From positions 868,001-932,000 of the forward strand of contig NZ_AP023180.1 in the NCBI RefSeq assembly GCF_013426915.1: a stretch of 64,000 nucleotides of DNA. Direction: 5' to 3'. Within the stretch, counting starts at the first letter, position 1, and each line of letters begins with the position of its first letter. Shown here in pieces: positions 1 to 8,055 of the stretch. The position numbers and the translations under genes were made by a program. The notes beneath the pieces were generated by a model. It saw only the letters and a program-made list of their open reading frames with translations. It was not told where the DNA came from and did no database searches. Origin of the DNA: Paraburkholderia sp. PGU19. Its GTDB lineage: Bacteria > Pseudomonadota > Gammaproteobacteria > Burkholderiales > Burkholderiaceae.

Positions 1-1
1 G

Positions 2-103
2 CAGCGCGAGCTGAGCGAGCGCGTCGAGCGGCTCGAAGCACTCGTGACGCACCTCGCGGGCGAGCTTGGCGTGTCGCTCGATGAGCTGAAGGGAAACCTG
101 TAG
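2..103 (+). CDS. 3' end of an unidentified protein with a coiled-coil tail
   Basis: Only the last 33 codons lie in the window, reading in frame 2 to a TAG. They encode an acidic, heptad-like segment (QRELSERVERLEALVTHLAG) and then GVSLDELKGNL, which looks like a short C-terminal coiled coil or amphipathic helix. Codon use is normal for this genome. The start and any conserved domain lie upstream, so no function can be assigned. Calling it coding is an inference from the long open frame at the edge and the clean stop. Confidence 0.55.
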   Translation, partial: QRELSERVERLEALVTHLAGELGVSLDELKGNL

Positions 104-432
104 CGGCGGGCATCGAGCCGCGGTGGTATCGAGCCGCGGGGGTATCGGGCCGGTTTGCCGCGCGCAGTTCGCGGCGAACCGACGGCGCACCATCACCCCT
201 TGACCACGCTCGACGCATGGCCGTGCCAGGCCAGATCGAGCAACTATCCAGAACGCAACCGCCTTGCCAGACACGCCACCAGTCAGGCTGCCAACCGGCC
301 GCTAAACGGGTTGCTAACCGCCCTTGACGAATGCGACGATGCGGTTGGCGCGCGGCCGACGCCAAGGCGCGCCGCCTTCCGCCTTGCCCCGCTGTGCCTC
401 TTTTGCGATTCACTGTGCCAGGAGACTGACCG
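104..432. other. Intergenic region before the acid phosphatase gene
   Basis: This stretch holds the 16-bp tandem repeat and then anonymous sequence that must contain the promoter of the acid phosphatase gene. A Shine-Dalgarno AGGAG sits 8 bases before the ATG at 433. I see no convincing gene, terminator or operator. Confidence 0.5.
111..153. repeat. 16-bp tandem repeat, about 2.7 copies
   Basis: Units at 111-126, 127-142 and a partial one at 143-153 follow the pattern (C/T)ATCGAGCCGCGG(T/G)GG, beginning 7 bases after the stop of the preceding gene. The first two differ at only two positions. No function is evident. It may be a slippage product. Confidence 0.6.
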
Positions 433-2129
433 ATGAACGAGCACGACGACCCCAATCTGCCCACCGCTTCCGACCTGCCCTCCGACGACCGCCCCGACGA
501 TCCCGACCGCCGCCGCGTCCTCACTGGCCTTGCCGCAGCGGGCCTCGGCCTCGCGCTGGCGGGCTGCCAGTCGGTGGAGGGCGCCTCGACGGGCGCGCCG
601 CGCAGCGCTGCCGACGCACGGCTCGACGCCGCATTGCACGACCAGGTCAAGCGCATCGTCGTGATCTACGCGGAGAACCGCAGCTTCGCGAACCTGTACG
701 GCAACTTCCCCGGCGTGCAATATCCGCTATCCGCCGTCACGCCCGAGCGCTACGTGCAACTGGACCGCGACGGCAGCACGCCGCTCGCCACGCTGCCGAA
801 AATCTGGGGCGGCCTCGTGCCGCAAGCGCAGGAAATCGACGGCAAGCGCTACGTGATTGCCGAGCGCGATATCGCCGGATTGCGCAACCAGCCGTTCCAT
901 CTGACCGACGCGCACGGCGCGCCGCTGCCGAACAGCGTGATTACCCGCGACCTCGTGCACCGCTTCTATCAGAACCAGATGCAGATCAACGCGGGCCGTA
1001 ACAACCAGTTCGCCGCATGGGGCGATTCGGGCGGCCTCGTGATGGGCATTACCGCAGTTCCGGCGAATCGCTGAAGCTGTGGGCGCTCGCGCAGCAGTAC
1101 ACACTGTGCGACAACTTCTTTATGGCCGCGTTCGGCGGCTCGTGGCTCAACCACATCTTTCTGATTTCCGCGCAGGCGCCGCTCGTGCCGGACATCGGCA
1201 AGGGTCCGGGGAAGAAGCTCGTGTCCGTCGTCGAAGGCGACGACCCGACGGGCACGCGCCTGAAGCAGGCGCCCAATTCGCCGAGGACGGCCCTCGAAGG
1301 CCCACCCGTGTTCGTCAGCGACGGCCTGTTCACGCCCGACGGCTACGCGGTCAACACGATGGCGCCGCCCTATCAGCCGAGCATGGTGCGGCCCGCCGAG
1401 GGTGGCGACCCCGCGCTCGCCAATCCGGGCGACCCGAAGGTGCTGCCGCCGCAGCGTTACGCGACGATCGGCGACCGTCTGAGCGACAAGGGCGTCGACT
1501 GGGCGTGGTACAGCGGCGCCTGGCAATACGCGCTCGATCATCGCGATACGGGCGCCGTGCCCGACTTCCAGTATCACCATCAGCCGTTCAACTACTTCGC
1601 GACCTTCGCGCCCGGCACGGCGGCGCGCGCGCGGCATCTGCGCGACGGCGGCGTCGGCGACGACGCGTCGACCAACCGCTTCATCGCCGATATCGACGCG
1701 GGACGCCTGCCCGCCGTGACGTTCTACAAGCCGCAGGGCAATCTGAACATGCATGCGGGCTACGCGGACGTCGAGTCCGGCGACCGGCATATCGCGAACG
1801 TCATCGAGCATATCCAGCGCGGCCCACAGTGGCAGAACACGGTGATCGTCATCACGCACGACGAGAACGGCGGCTGGTGGGATCACGTCGCGCCGCCCAA
1901 AGGGGACCGCTGGGGACCGGGCTCGCGCATTCCGGCGCTGGTCATTTCACCGCTCGCGAAGAAAGGCTACGTCGATCACACGGTGTACGACACCAACTCG
2001 ATCCTGCGTCTGATCAGCCGCGTGCATGGGCTTGCGCCGCTGGACGGCGTCGCGCTGCGTGACCGTGCGCTGGTGCAGAACGGGCTGGCGCCCATCGGCG
2101 ATCTGACGGGGGCGCTCGATCTCGCGTGA
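433..2129 (+). pseudogene. acpA: Acid phosphatase (phosphoesterase family), frameshifted
   Basis: This is a secreted phosphoesterase of the acid phosphatase/phospholipase C family (PF04185 type). The N-terminus has a twin-arginine-like DRRRVLTGLAAAG followed by a lipobox-like LAGC, so Tat export and possible lipidation are likely. Family motifs are present in both halves: YAENRSFANLYGNFPG early and THDENGGWWDHVAPP late. The frame breaks at about 1045-1048. Frame 1 runs 433-1074 through GDSGGLVMG and then into nonsense, while the homologous sequence HYRSSGESLKLWALAQQ continues in frame 3 to 2129. Restoring one C after position 1047 (GGC ATT to GGC CAT) joins them into about 565 residues, normal for the family. 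It could be a sequencing error or a recent null allele. The start at 433 has a good AGGAG. Confidence 0.85.
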
Positions 2130-2161
2130 TACCGTCGTCGAAGTTGCACTAGAGGAAACAC

Positions 2162-2398
2162 ATGTTCGTCGTGTATTGGCTGGAAGAAGGCACGTCGACG
2201 GGAACCGCTCGTTTCGAGCGGTTCGCCGCTGACCAGATGACCCAGGCGCTCGCGTTCACCGAAACGCTGCGCAAAAAGCAGGCCGCCGGCGATAACGTGA
2301 GCTTCGTCACGCTCTGCAGCGAGAACCCGCGTTCCGTCGGCAAGGCGGGCGCGTCCGATCCGCCCGCCGATTACGCGTGGAAAAAGCGCCGCCCGTGA
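2162..2398 (+). CDS. Small conserved hypothetical protein
   Basis: A 78-residue soluble protein starting MFVVYWLEEGTSTGTARFER, without signal peptide or membrane segment. It starts 32 bases after the acid phosphatase stop, with AGAGGAAAC before the ATG, so it may be cotranscribed. Codon use is normal. I do not recognise a domain. The sequence looks like one of the short conserved proteins common in Burkholderiaceae, and no function can be inferred. Confidence 0.65.
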   Translation: MFVVYWLEEGTSTGTARFERFAADQMTQALAFTETLRKKQAAGDNVSFVTLCSENPRSVGKAGASDPPADYAWKKRRP

Positions 2399-2525
2399 GC
2401 GCGGCTGTGGCACGCATGCCTCGCGTAAATTGCGCGTATAAAAAGCAAAAGCGCGAAGCGCTGTAAAACATTGAGGATTCCATAGACATCCGTCACGGCT
2501 GCCTGCGGCACGCTGAGCGTGGTGT

Positions 2526-2831
2526 ATGGACAAGGCAAAATCGAAGGGGATCGAGATCGCCGCCAAAGCGGGCGATCCGGTGAACGCGGCGACGTTAGGT
2601 CGCGTCGTGTTCGCGGGCGACGGCGACAAGCCGTATGTCAAGCTGATCGTCATCAAGCACGACGACATGCTCGTGACGGCCTACGGACACAACCGCAAGC
2701 TGCTCGTGAAAGAAGGAACGATCGCCGAGATGCCGGCGACGGACCACGGCAACGGCTCGATGTAATTCGAAGTCCGCAAGGACGGCAAGCCCGTCAATCC
2801 CGCGACCTTTCTGCCGCGAGTCGGTTCGTGA
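2526..2831 (+). pseudogene. Remnant of an M23 (NlpD-like) peptidase domain
   Basis: Reading from 2526 gives KSKGIEIAAKAGDPV, then LIVIKHDDMLVTAYGHNRKLLVKEG, which is the C-terminal LytM/M23 domain of NlpD-type murein hydrolase activators. The usual stretch between KEG and IAEM is missing (an internal deletion of several residues). A TAA at 2763-2765 then interrupts the frame, and FEVRKDGKPVNPATFLP continues in frame to the TGA at 2829. The N-terminal lipoprotein and LysM portions are absent, because an in-frame stop lies just upstream (2514-2516). A truncated, non-functional fragment is the best reading. A real 79-residue protein is possible but would lack part of the fold. Confidence 0.7.
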
Positions 2832-2851
2832 CGCGCGAGCGCAAAGTAAAA

Positions 2852-2882
2852 AGCCGCGAACGGCGTGATGCCGTTCGCGGCT
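2852..2882 (-). terminator. Rho-independent terminator of grxC
   Basis: A perfect 13-bp stem (AGCCGCGAACGGC and its complement) with a 5-base loop. Read on the minus strand it is followed by TTTTTAC, as expected for a terminator 27 bases beyond the grxC stop. Confidence 0.85.
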
Positions 2883-2909
2883 GACTCTTTGCAGGCTCGC
2901 GCGCTGCGC

Positions 2910-3176
2910 TTAACGCACCACGTTGGCCTCGACCAGCGGATCGAGATTCCCCTCGGTTTCCAGCGCATTGAGATCGTCGAATCCGCCCACATGCGTCTCG
3001 CCGATAAAAATCTGCGGCACCGTGCGGCGTCCTGTGCGTTCCATCAACGCGAGCGCCGTGGCGCGGTCGCCCTGCACGTTGATTTCCTCGTACGACAGCC
3101 CCTTCTTCTTGAGTAGCGCCTTCGCGGCGAGACAGTACGGGCACGTCGGTGTCGTGTAGATCGTGATTGCAGACAT
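2910..3176 (-). CDS. grxC: Glutaredoxin 3
   Basis: An 88-residue cytosolic thiol-disulfide oxidoreductase that uses glutathione to reduce protein disulfides and mixed disulfides. The N-terminus ITIYTTPTCPYCLAAKALL carries the dithiol CPYC active site. The TVPQIFIGETHVGGFDD segment supplies the cis-proline and the GG-D glutathione-binding motif. Length and motif order are those of GrxC. It sits alone, with its own terminator downstream and a separate DUF4148 gene upstream on the same strand (33-base gap), so the two might share a transcript. Confidence 0.95.
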   Translation of the reverse strand: MSAITIYTTPTCPYCLAAKALLKKKGLSYEEINVQGDRATALALMERTGRRTVPQIFIGETHVGGFDDLNALETEGNLDPLVEANVVR

Positions 3177-3209
3177 GGTTATCTCCGTGAGCGTAGTGAA
3201 TGCGGCGCG

Positions 3210-3548
3210 TTACTGGCCGCGATAGATGTCGTCGAATGCGGACGATGCGCCTGCCAGCGAACGGGCTCGCGTCGCACGGAAACCCGACCCTGCGCTGCCG
3301 CTGACCGACGGACCATACGACGTCGCGATCAGATCATGCGAGCGATGGAACACGTGCGGCGCGGCGGCCGAATAGTTCGCGGGTTCCGGATAGTTCGTGT
3401 CGCTTTGCGGATACTGGCCGGACTGCTGCGCGGCGATCAGCTCGGCGCGAACCTGCGCGCGCGTCGCCGTCGATTGCGATTCAGCGTGGCTTGCGAGCGG
3501 CAGACCCAATGCAGCCGCGAGAACGAGAGCTTGATAGACGCGTTTCAT
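3210..3548 (-). CDS. DUF4148-type small exported protein
   Basis: A 112-residue protein with a classical signal peptide (MKRVYQALVLAAALGLPLASHA) and a mature region starting ESQSTATRAQVRAELIAAQQSGQYP, the signature of the DUF4148 family abundant in Burkholderia periplasms. The remainder is Ser/Ala-rich and probably disordered. I chose the ATG at 3548 because AAAGGTG lies just ahead of it. A GTG three codons earlier is possible but would place the Shine-Dalgarno inside the gene. The role of this family is unknown. Confidence 0.85.
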   Translation of the reverse strand: MKRVYQALVLAAALGLPLASHAESQSTATRAQVRAELIAAQQSGQYPQSDTNYPEPANYSAAAPHVFHRSHDLIATSYGPSVSGSAGSGFRATRARSLAGASSAFDDIYRGQ

Positions 3549-3801
3549 GTTGAGCACCTTTGAGAAGCGTTGCCGTCGGCGACGGGATGGCTCAACTTTA
3601 GGCGCGCATCGGATGGCCGTTAATGTCGGCGCGTCTCACGAAGATGCTCGATCGGCTCACCGCTTTTGGGCGCAGGCGTCGTGAAGCGTCACGCGTGGCT
3701 TCTGCGTGGTAGCTCGACGCCTTGTACGGCGAGGGTTTCCGGGCGATGCACACGGCCGGTCGCAGAGGCCCCGGCGCATGCTGTGCGGTTTATGAAATTC
3801 T

Positions 3802-4818
3802 CTATTGCTCTGCGTCGGCCGCAGCTTCATCGGCCGCGGCATCCTGCGTCGACTGCATGGGCCCACCCGATGCGCGCCAGCGCGCGGGTGTCACGCCGAT
3901 CTGCTTCTTGAAGACGCGCTGGAACGCCGCTTCCGACTGATAGCCGACCGTCTCGCCGATATCGCCGACGGGCGTCGTCGATTCGAGCAGCATGCGGCCC
4001 GCGATCGTCATGCGAACTTCCGTGAGCACATCCGTCGCCGAGCGGCCAATTGCTTCCTGGAACTGCCGCACGAAGGTTGCGCGCGACATGTTGCACAGCG
4101 CGGCGAACTGATCGAGTGTCCACGGCTTGCCGGGCGATTCGAACATCGCCGAGACGGCCGCCTGCAGGCGCGGCCGCCCCGCCAGCGCCAGCAGCCCGTG
4201 CGGCGGATGCGCCGCTTCGCTCGCAAAGCGCAGCGTCAACGCGAACAGCGCCGCCGACAGATGATTGACGAGGGTTTCGCTGCCGGGACATTCGTCCGTC
4301 GCCTCTTCGCGCATCAGTTGAATGAGCCGCGCGAGCCGCGAGCCCGCGACGCCGCCCGGCTGTTCGCCATTCGTGGCCGCGTCGCCGTTGCTCGTCGAAT
4401 GCGCACCGCTGCGCACCACCAGCCGCGACGGCAAGTGATCGCGCAGCAGCCGGTCCGGCACGGCGCCGAGCAGAAAGCGGCCGCACAGGATGTCGGCCGT
4501 GTCGCCCGTGCCGCTGTTCTCCGCGACCGTCAGCGTGATGTTGCGCCGCTCCGTGACGGGGACGGGCTGCGCGCCGCTGCCATCGTGGATACGGTGCGGG
4601 CTGCCCGTTGGAAATACGATGATGTCGCCTGCGGCCAGATGCTCGGGCGGCCCGTTGTCGTCTTCGAGCACCGCGCGTCCCGACAGCAGCACGTGATATG
4701 GAATCTCGCGCACGCCCGCTGGGCCCTCTTCGATCGCCCATGGCGCGCCGAAATGGCAGCGGACATCGACACGCCCGCTCACGGGCATCAGCGACAGGAA
4801 ACGGCTTAGCAGATCCAT
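3802..4818 (-). CDS. AraC-family regulator with N-terminal cupin
   Basis: A 338-residue transcription factor. Residues about 1-180 form a cupin-like sensor domain of the AraC cupin_6 type (VDVRCHFGAPWAIEEGP, then AAGDIIVFPTGSPHRI). Residues about 225-325 are the AraC double helix-turn-helix, including MSRATFVRQFQEAIGRS and GYQSEAAFQRVFKKQIGVTP. It is divergent from the flavoprotein oxidoreductase at 5001, making that gene or its own promoter the likely targets. The start ATG at 4818 is directly preceded by three 12-bp-spaced repeats and has no clear Shine-Dalgarno. The ligand is unknown. Confidence 0.88.
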   Translation of the reverse strand: MDLLSRFLSLMPVSGRVDVRCHFGAPWAIEEGPAGVREIPYHVLLSGRAVLEDDNGPPEHLAAGDIIVFPTGSPHRIHDGSGAQPVPVTERRNITLTVAENSGTGDTADILCGRFLLGAVPDRLLRDHLPSRLVVRSGAHSTSNGDAATNGEQPGGVAGSRLARLIQLMREEATDECPGSETLVNHLSAALFALTLRFASEAAHPPHGLLALAGRPRLQAAVSAMFESPGKPWTLDQFAALCNMSRATFVRQFQEAIGRSATDVLTEVRMTIAGRMLLESTTPVGDIGETVGYQSEAAFQRVFKKQIGVTPARWRASGGPMQSTQDAAADEAAADAEQ

Positions 4819-4850
4819 TTGAGCCGCCGTTTGAGCCGCGTGTTGAGCCG
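4819..4850. repeat. Three TTGAGCCG repeats at 12-bp spacing abutting the AraC start
   Basis: TTGAGCCG occurs at 4819-4826, 4831-4838 and 4843-4850, a 12-bp period with differing 4-base spacers. It occupies the position where a ribosome-binding site of the AraC gene would be expected. Confidence 0.7.
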
Positions 4851-4904
4851 ATTAAGCATGTTTTTGAATCATTCGAGGATTAGCAACGCGCACGCAGGAC
4901 CGTA

Positions 4905-4938
4905 CAGTAGAACCGTGCAATGCAAACCGATTCTACTG
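4905..4938. promoter_or_regulatory. Inverted repeat CAGTAGAA-N18-TTCTACTG
   Basis: A perfect 8-bp dyad (4905-4912 and 4931-4938) in the AraC/oxidoreductase divergent intergenic region. The half-sites are separated by roughly two and a half helical turns centre to centre. It is a plausible operator for the adjacent AraC protein, by position only. Confidence 0.4.
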
Positions 4939-5000
4939 GACGGCAGCGACACGCGCGGCACAGCAGACTGATTCCGCCACCGCCCGTCTGAGCGAGGAAC

Positions 5001-6395
5001 ATGATGAAGACGCTTCATATCGATGTTGCAGTGATTGGCGCGGGCAGCGCGGGCTTGTCCGCCTTCCGTGCCGCGAAGGCTGCGGGCGCGAGTGTCGTGC
5101 TGATCGAAGGCGGCGCGTACGGGACGACCTGTGCGCGTGTTGGCTGTATGCCGTCGAAGCTGTTGATCGCCGCCGCCGAAGCCGCGCACGCGGCGCGCAG
5201 TATGGCGCCGTTCGGCGTGCATGTCGATGGCGCCGTGCGGGTCGACGGACGCGAAGTGATGGCGCGCGTCAAGCGCGAGCGCGACCGCTTCGTTGGCTTC
5301 GTCGTCGAATCGACGGAGAGCATTCCCGATGAAGAGCGGCTGATTGGCTACGCGCAGTTCATCGACGATAACGTGCTGCAAGTCGGCGAGCACACCCGCG
5401 TGCACGCGAAGCGCGTCGTGATCGCGACGGGCTCGTCGCCGTATGTGCCCGCGATGTATCAGGCGCTCGGCGACCGCGCGATCGTCAACGACGACGTGTT
5501 CGCGTGGGACGATCTGCCGCGCAAGGTCGCCGTGATCGGCGCGGGCGTGATCGGGCTGGAACTGGGCCAGGCGCTGGCGTGGTTGGGCGTCGACGTGACG
5601 ATGCTGGGCGCGCGTGGGCGCGTTGGACCGTTGAGCGATCCGGCGATCAAGAATTATGCGCGTGATGTGTTCAAGGATTCTTTCCACTTCGAGACGCACG
5701 CGCAGGTGGAAGCGGCGACGCGCGAAGGTGACAGCGTGCATTTGCGGTATCGCGATGGCGCGGGGGAATTGCACGAAGACACGTTCGATTATGTGCTGGT
5801 GACGGCGGGCCGTCGGCCGAACATGGACAAGCTTGCGCTGCACAACACGACGATCGAGGTGGATGCGCGCGGTGTGCCTGTGTTTGATCCGCTGACGTTG
5901 CAGGCGGGCAAGCATCCCGTGTTTATCGCGGGCGATGCGAATGATGTGCTGCCGCTCTTGCACGAAGCTGCTGATGAAGGTCGCGCTGCGGGCGACAATG
6001 CTGCGCGTTATCCCGATGTGAAGCCGCTTGTGCGGCGGGCGGCGATTTCAGTTGTGTTTTCTGAGCCTGGGATTGCGATGGTTGGGGCGCGGTTTCTGGA
6101 TCTTGCTGATGGGTCGTTTGTGACGGGTGAAGTTAGCTTTGAAGATCAAGGCCGCAGCCGCGTGATGTTGCGCAATCGCGGGTTGATGCATGTGTATGTG
6201 GATCGCGATACGCGACGGTTTGTGGGTGCTGAGTGGATCGGGCCGGATGCGGAGCATATCGCGCATTTGCTGTCGTGGGCGTTGCAGATGGGGCTTACCG
6301 TTGATGCGATGCTCGCGATGCCTTTTTATCATCCTGTTGTTGAGGAGGGTTTGCGGAGTGCGTTGAGGAGTGCTGCTGCGCAGCTTGCCGTTTAG
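5001..6395 (+). CDS. Dihydrolipoyl dehydrogenase-like flavoprotein
   Basis: A 464-residue class I pyridine nucleotide-disulfide oxidoreductase. The N-terminal FAD site is VIGAGSAGLSAFRAA. The redox-active disulfide is CARVGC (C44/C49) within TTCARVGCMPSKLL. The NAD(P) site is VAVIGAGVIGLELGQAL, and a second FAD motif is VFIAGDAND. The C-terminal FYHPVVEEG matches the catalytic His-Glu pair of lipoamide dehydrogenases. No E1/E2 subunits are adjacent, so it is a stand-alone paralogue and its substrate is open. AGGA fits the second ATG (5004) slightly better than 5001. Codon use drifts markedly from about 5600 onward: third positions become T/G and C is progressively lost to the 3' end. Confidence 0.87.
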   Translation: MMKTLHIDVAVIGAGSAGLSAFRAAKAAGASVVLIEGGAYGTTCARVGCMPSKLLIAAAEAAHAARSMAPFGVHVDGAVRVDGREVMARVKRERDRFVGFVVESTESIPDEERLIGYAQFIDDNVLQVGEHTRVHAKRVVIATGSSPYVPAMYQALGDRAIVNDDVFAWDDLPRKVAVIGAGVIGLELGQALAWLGVDVTMLGARGRVGPLSDPAIKNYARDVFKDSFHFETHAQVEAATREGDSVHLRYRDGAGELHEDTFDYVLVTAGRRPNMDKLALHNTTIEVDARGVPVFDPLTLQAGKHPVFIAGDANDVLPLLHEAADEGRAAGDNAARYPDVKPLVRRAAISVVFSEPGIAMVGARFLDLADGSFVTGEVSFEDQGRSRVMLRNRGLMHVYVDRDTRRFVGAEWIGPDAEHIAHLLSWALQMGLTVDAMLAMPFYHPVVEEGLRSALRSAAAQLAV

Positions 6396-6490
6396 TGGTT
6401 TTTGGGGTTGGTTTTTTCTTCAGCAGGGCTGTGATTTTGCTTCGCGGTGCTGGTTCGGGGGATTGGTTTTTGTGCTGGCATCCGGTTTGG

Positions 6491-6583
6491 CTTTTTTGGG
6501 CTTTGCGCTGGCATCCGCGTTTCGTTAGCGTGCTTCAAGCGTCGCCCCTGTGCGGGGCGGCACCTACTTTTCTTTGCCGCCGC
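6491..6583. repeat. Left outer arm of a composite palindromic repeat
   Basis: About 90 bases including GCTGGCATCCGCG, GTTAGCGTGCTTCA, the mini-hairpin GCCCCTGTGCGGGGC and CCTACTTTTCTTTGCCGC. The same sequence returns in inverted orientation at about 8568-8660 with few mismatches. It runs directly into the left end of the IS66-type element. Confidence 0.85.
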
Positions 6584-8055
6584 GTAACTATTCAGCGGTA
6601 ACCAGAGGCGAAACGACGACTCCTGTAAAGGCCAGGGCGAGCGCGTCGATCAGCGAACGGCTCTGCTTGCGTAAGGTGGCAAGGTAGGAGCGGATCGTGC
6701 AGAACGCCTCCATACCCGATTCCGAGCGGAAGCACCCGGAGATCTTCTGTTTGAGTTTGGGCATGCGGATATCGCGTTCGGCCTGGTTGTTGTCGAACGG
6801 TACGCGGTGATCGGCAATGAAACGCCACACCTCATCGGCATACTTGTGAAGCCGTGTGAGCAGGTTGCAGGTAAAGCTTTGCCTGATCCTGCCGCGGCGT
6901 TCCCGGCGCCCGGACTCACGTGCCTGCTGCGGATTGAGCTTGCGTGCCTGGGCGATCAGGGCGCGGCTGCGCCGTGTGTAATAGCGTTGGCGCGCCTGAC
7001 TCAGCGAGGTGTTTCCTGCAGCCTGACTGAGGTCGACCTCGCGCTTTGCCTGGCAAAGCAGGTCAATCATCTGCTGGGCCCAGCGTTGCTGCGTGGACTC
7101 CAGGACAAACACCAGTTCGCGCAGATGATGAGCATTGCACAGCGCATGCTCACACTCATAGCCGGCATACGGCCGCCAGCCGTCATGGACCGCGACTCCC
7201 TAAAGCCGGGAAGAATGCCGAAGCTGTCCAGCGCCTCGCTGCCGCGCTTGCGGTGCGCGCCATACCAGCTCAACGCGTGCGTCGAGGCGACATGCAGCCA
7301 GCGGGACTCGCGCCCCACGCGCATGCAGCTCTCATCGAAATGCACCACGGGTTGCCCGCGTAGCGCCTGCCGGATCTGCTCAACGGCTGGCACCAGTAAC
7401 TGCGCGGCCTGATCAATGCTGTGCTGGACGGTTCCCGTAACCACATGCAGACCAAACAGGTCCTTCAGCGCCTGGGCGGTGCGCGCAACCGGCAACTGCT
7501 GGTATTGCGTCAGATAGACGGCTGCGGCGCGAATCTGGGGCCGTACTGAACCGCCTGGCTCACGCCCTTGGGAAATGCGCCCGAGTGATGCTTGCCGCAG
7601 CGGCACTGCGCGATCTGCACGCGATGCTCGGTCACCTCAAAGCGCGTGGGTGGCAAATCGATCACCTGACGGCCTTCGGGCAACACGGCCACGCGGGCTG
7701 CTGCGATGCGTTGGCCACATGCATCGCACACCAGCGCCACCGGGTGAATCTCGATGTGATCGGGTTGCGCGACGCGTTTGAGCGTCTTGCCCTTGTGCCC
7801 CGGTTGCGCGCCAGGCCTGGCCCCGCTCGTGCCGCGCAATGACTTCGGCTTGCGCCTTGGACCATCGCTTGACGGCGGCTTGCTGGAGTTATGACTGTCC
7901 TTCTCAAGCTTTGCCTCGAGCTCGTTCAGACGCCTCACCAGATCAACGATGAGTGCGTCCTTCTGCTCCGGTGTCAGGTCCTTGAGGTCGGGCATCTTCG
8001 TCATGTCCCTCACTATGCACAGCCTGGTAGCAGTTTACAAGCGCTGAATAGTTAC
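6584..8055 (-). mobile_element. IS66-family insertion sequence (tnpC-only type)
   Basis: The 1472-bp element is bounded by 14-bp inverted repeats, GTAACTATTCAGCG at the left and its complement at the right. It carries only a TnpC-type transposase and no tnpA/tnpB, which is known for the ISBst12 subgroup of IS66. The transposase is broken by two frameshifts. The expected 8-bp direct target duplication is not seen: the left flank is GCCGCCGC and the right flank GCGGCGGC, which are complements rather than repeats. The inverted repeat therefore extends outward to 35 bp (6563-6597 against 8042-8076) because the element sits in a palindromic host repeat. Its composition is normal, unlike the skewed flanks. 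Confidence 0.85.
6588..8013 (-). pseudogene. tnpC: IS66 transposase TnpC, two frameshifts
   Basis: Three segments reconstruct one transposase of about 470 residues. Segment 1 (8013 down to about 7540) has the N-terminal coiled coil and zinc-finger region, including SHNSSKPPSSDGPRRKPKS and CDACGQ/CRCGK. Segment 2 (about 7540 to 7200) has QIRAAAVYLTQYQQLP and the catalytic-core VVHFDESCMRV. Segment 3 (about 7200 to 6588) has FVLESTQQRWAQQMIDLL and the DNNQAERDIRMPKLKQKISG motif with the last acidic residue. The first break is in the GGGG run at 7537-7540 and the second near the CCC at 7198-7200. Each is explained by loss of one base from a homopolymer. As given, it cannot make active transposase. 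Confidence 0.85.

Noticed and set aside
6584..8055. A composite transposon carrying cargo genes
   Set aside because: Only a broken transposase lies between the ends; there is no second IS copy or passenger gene.
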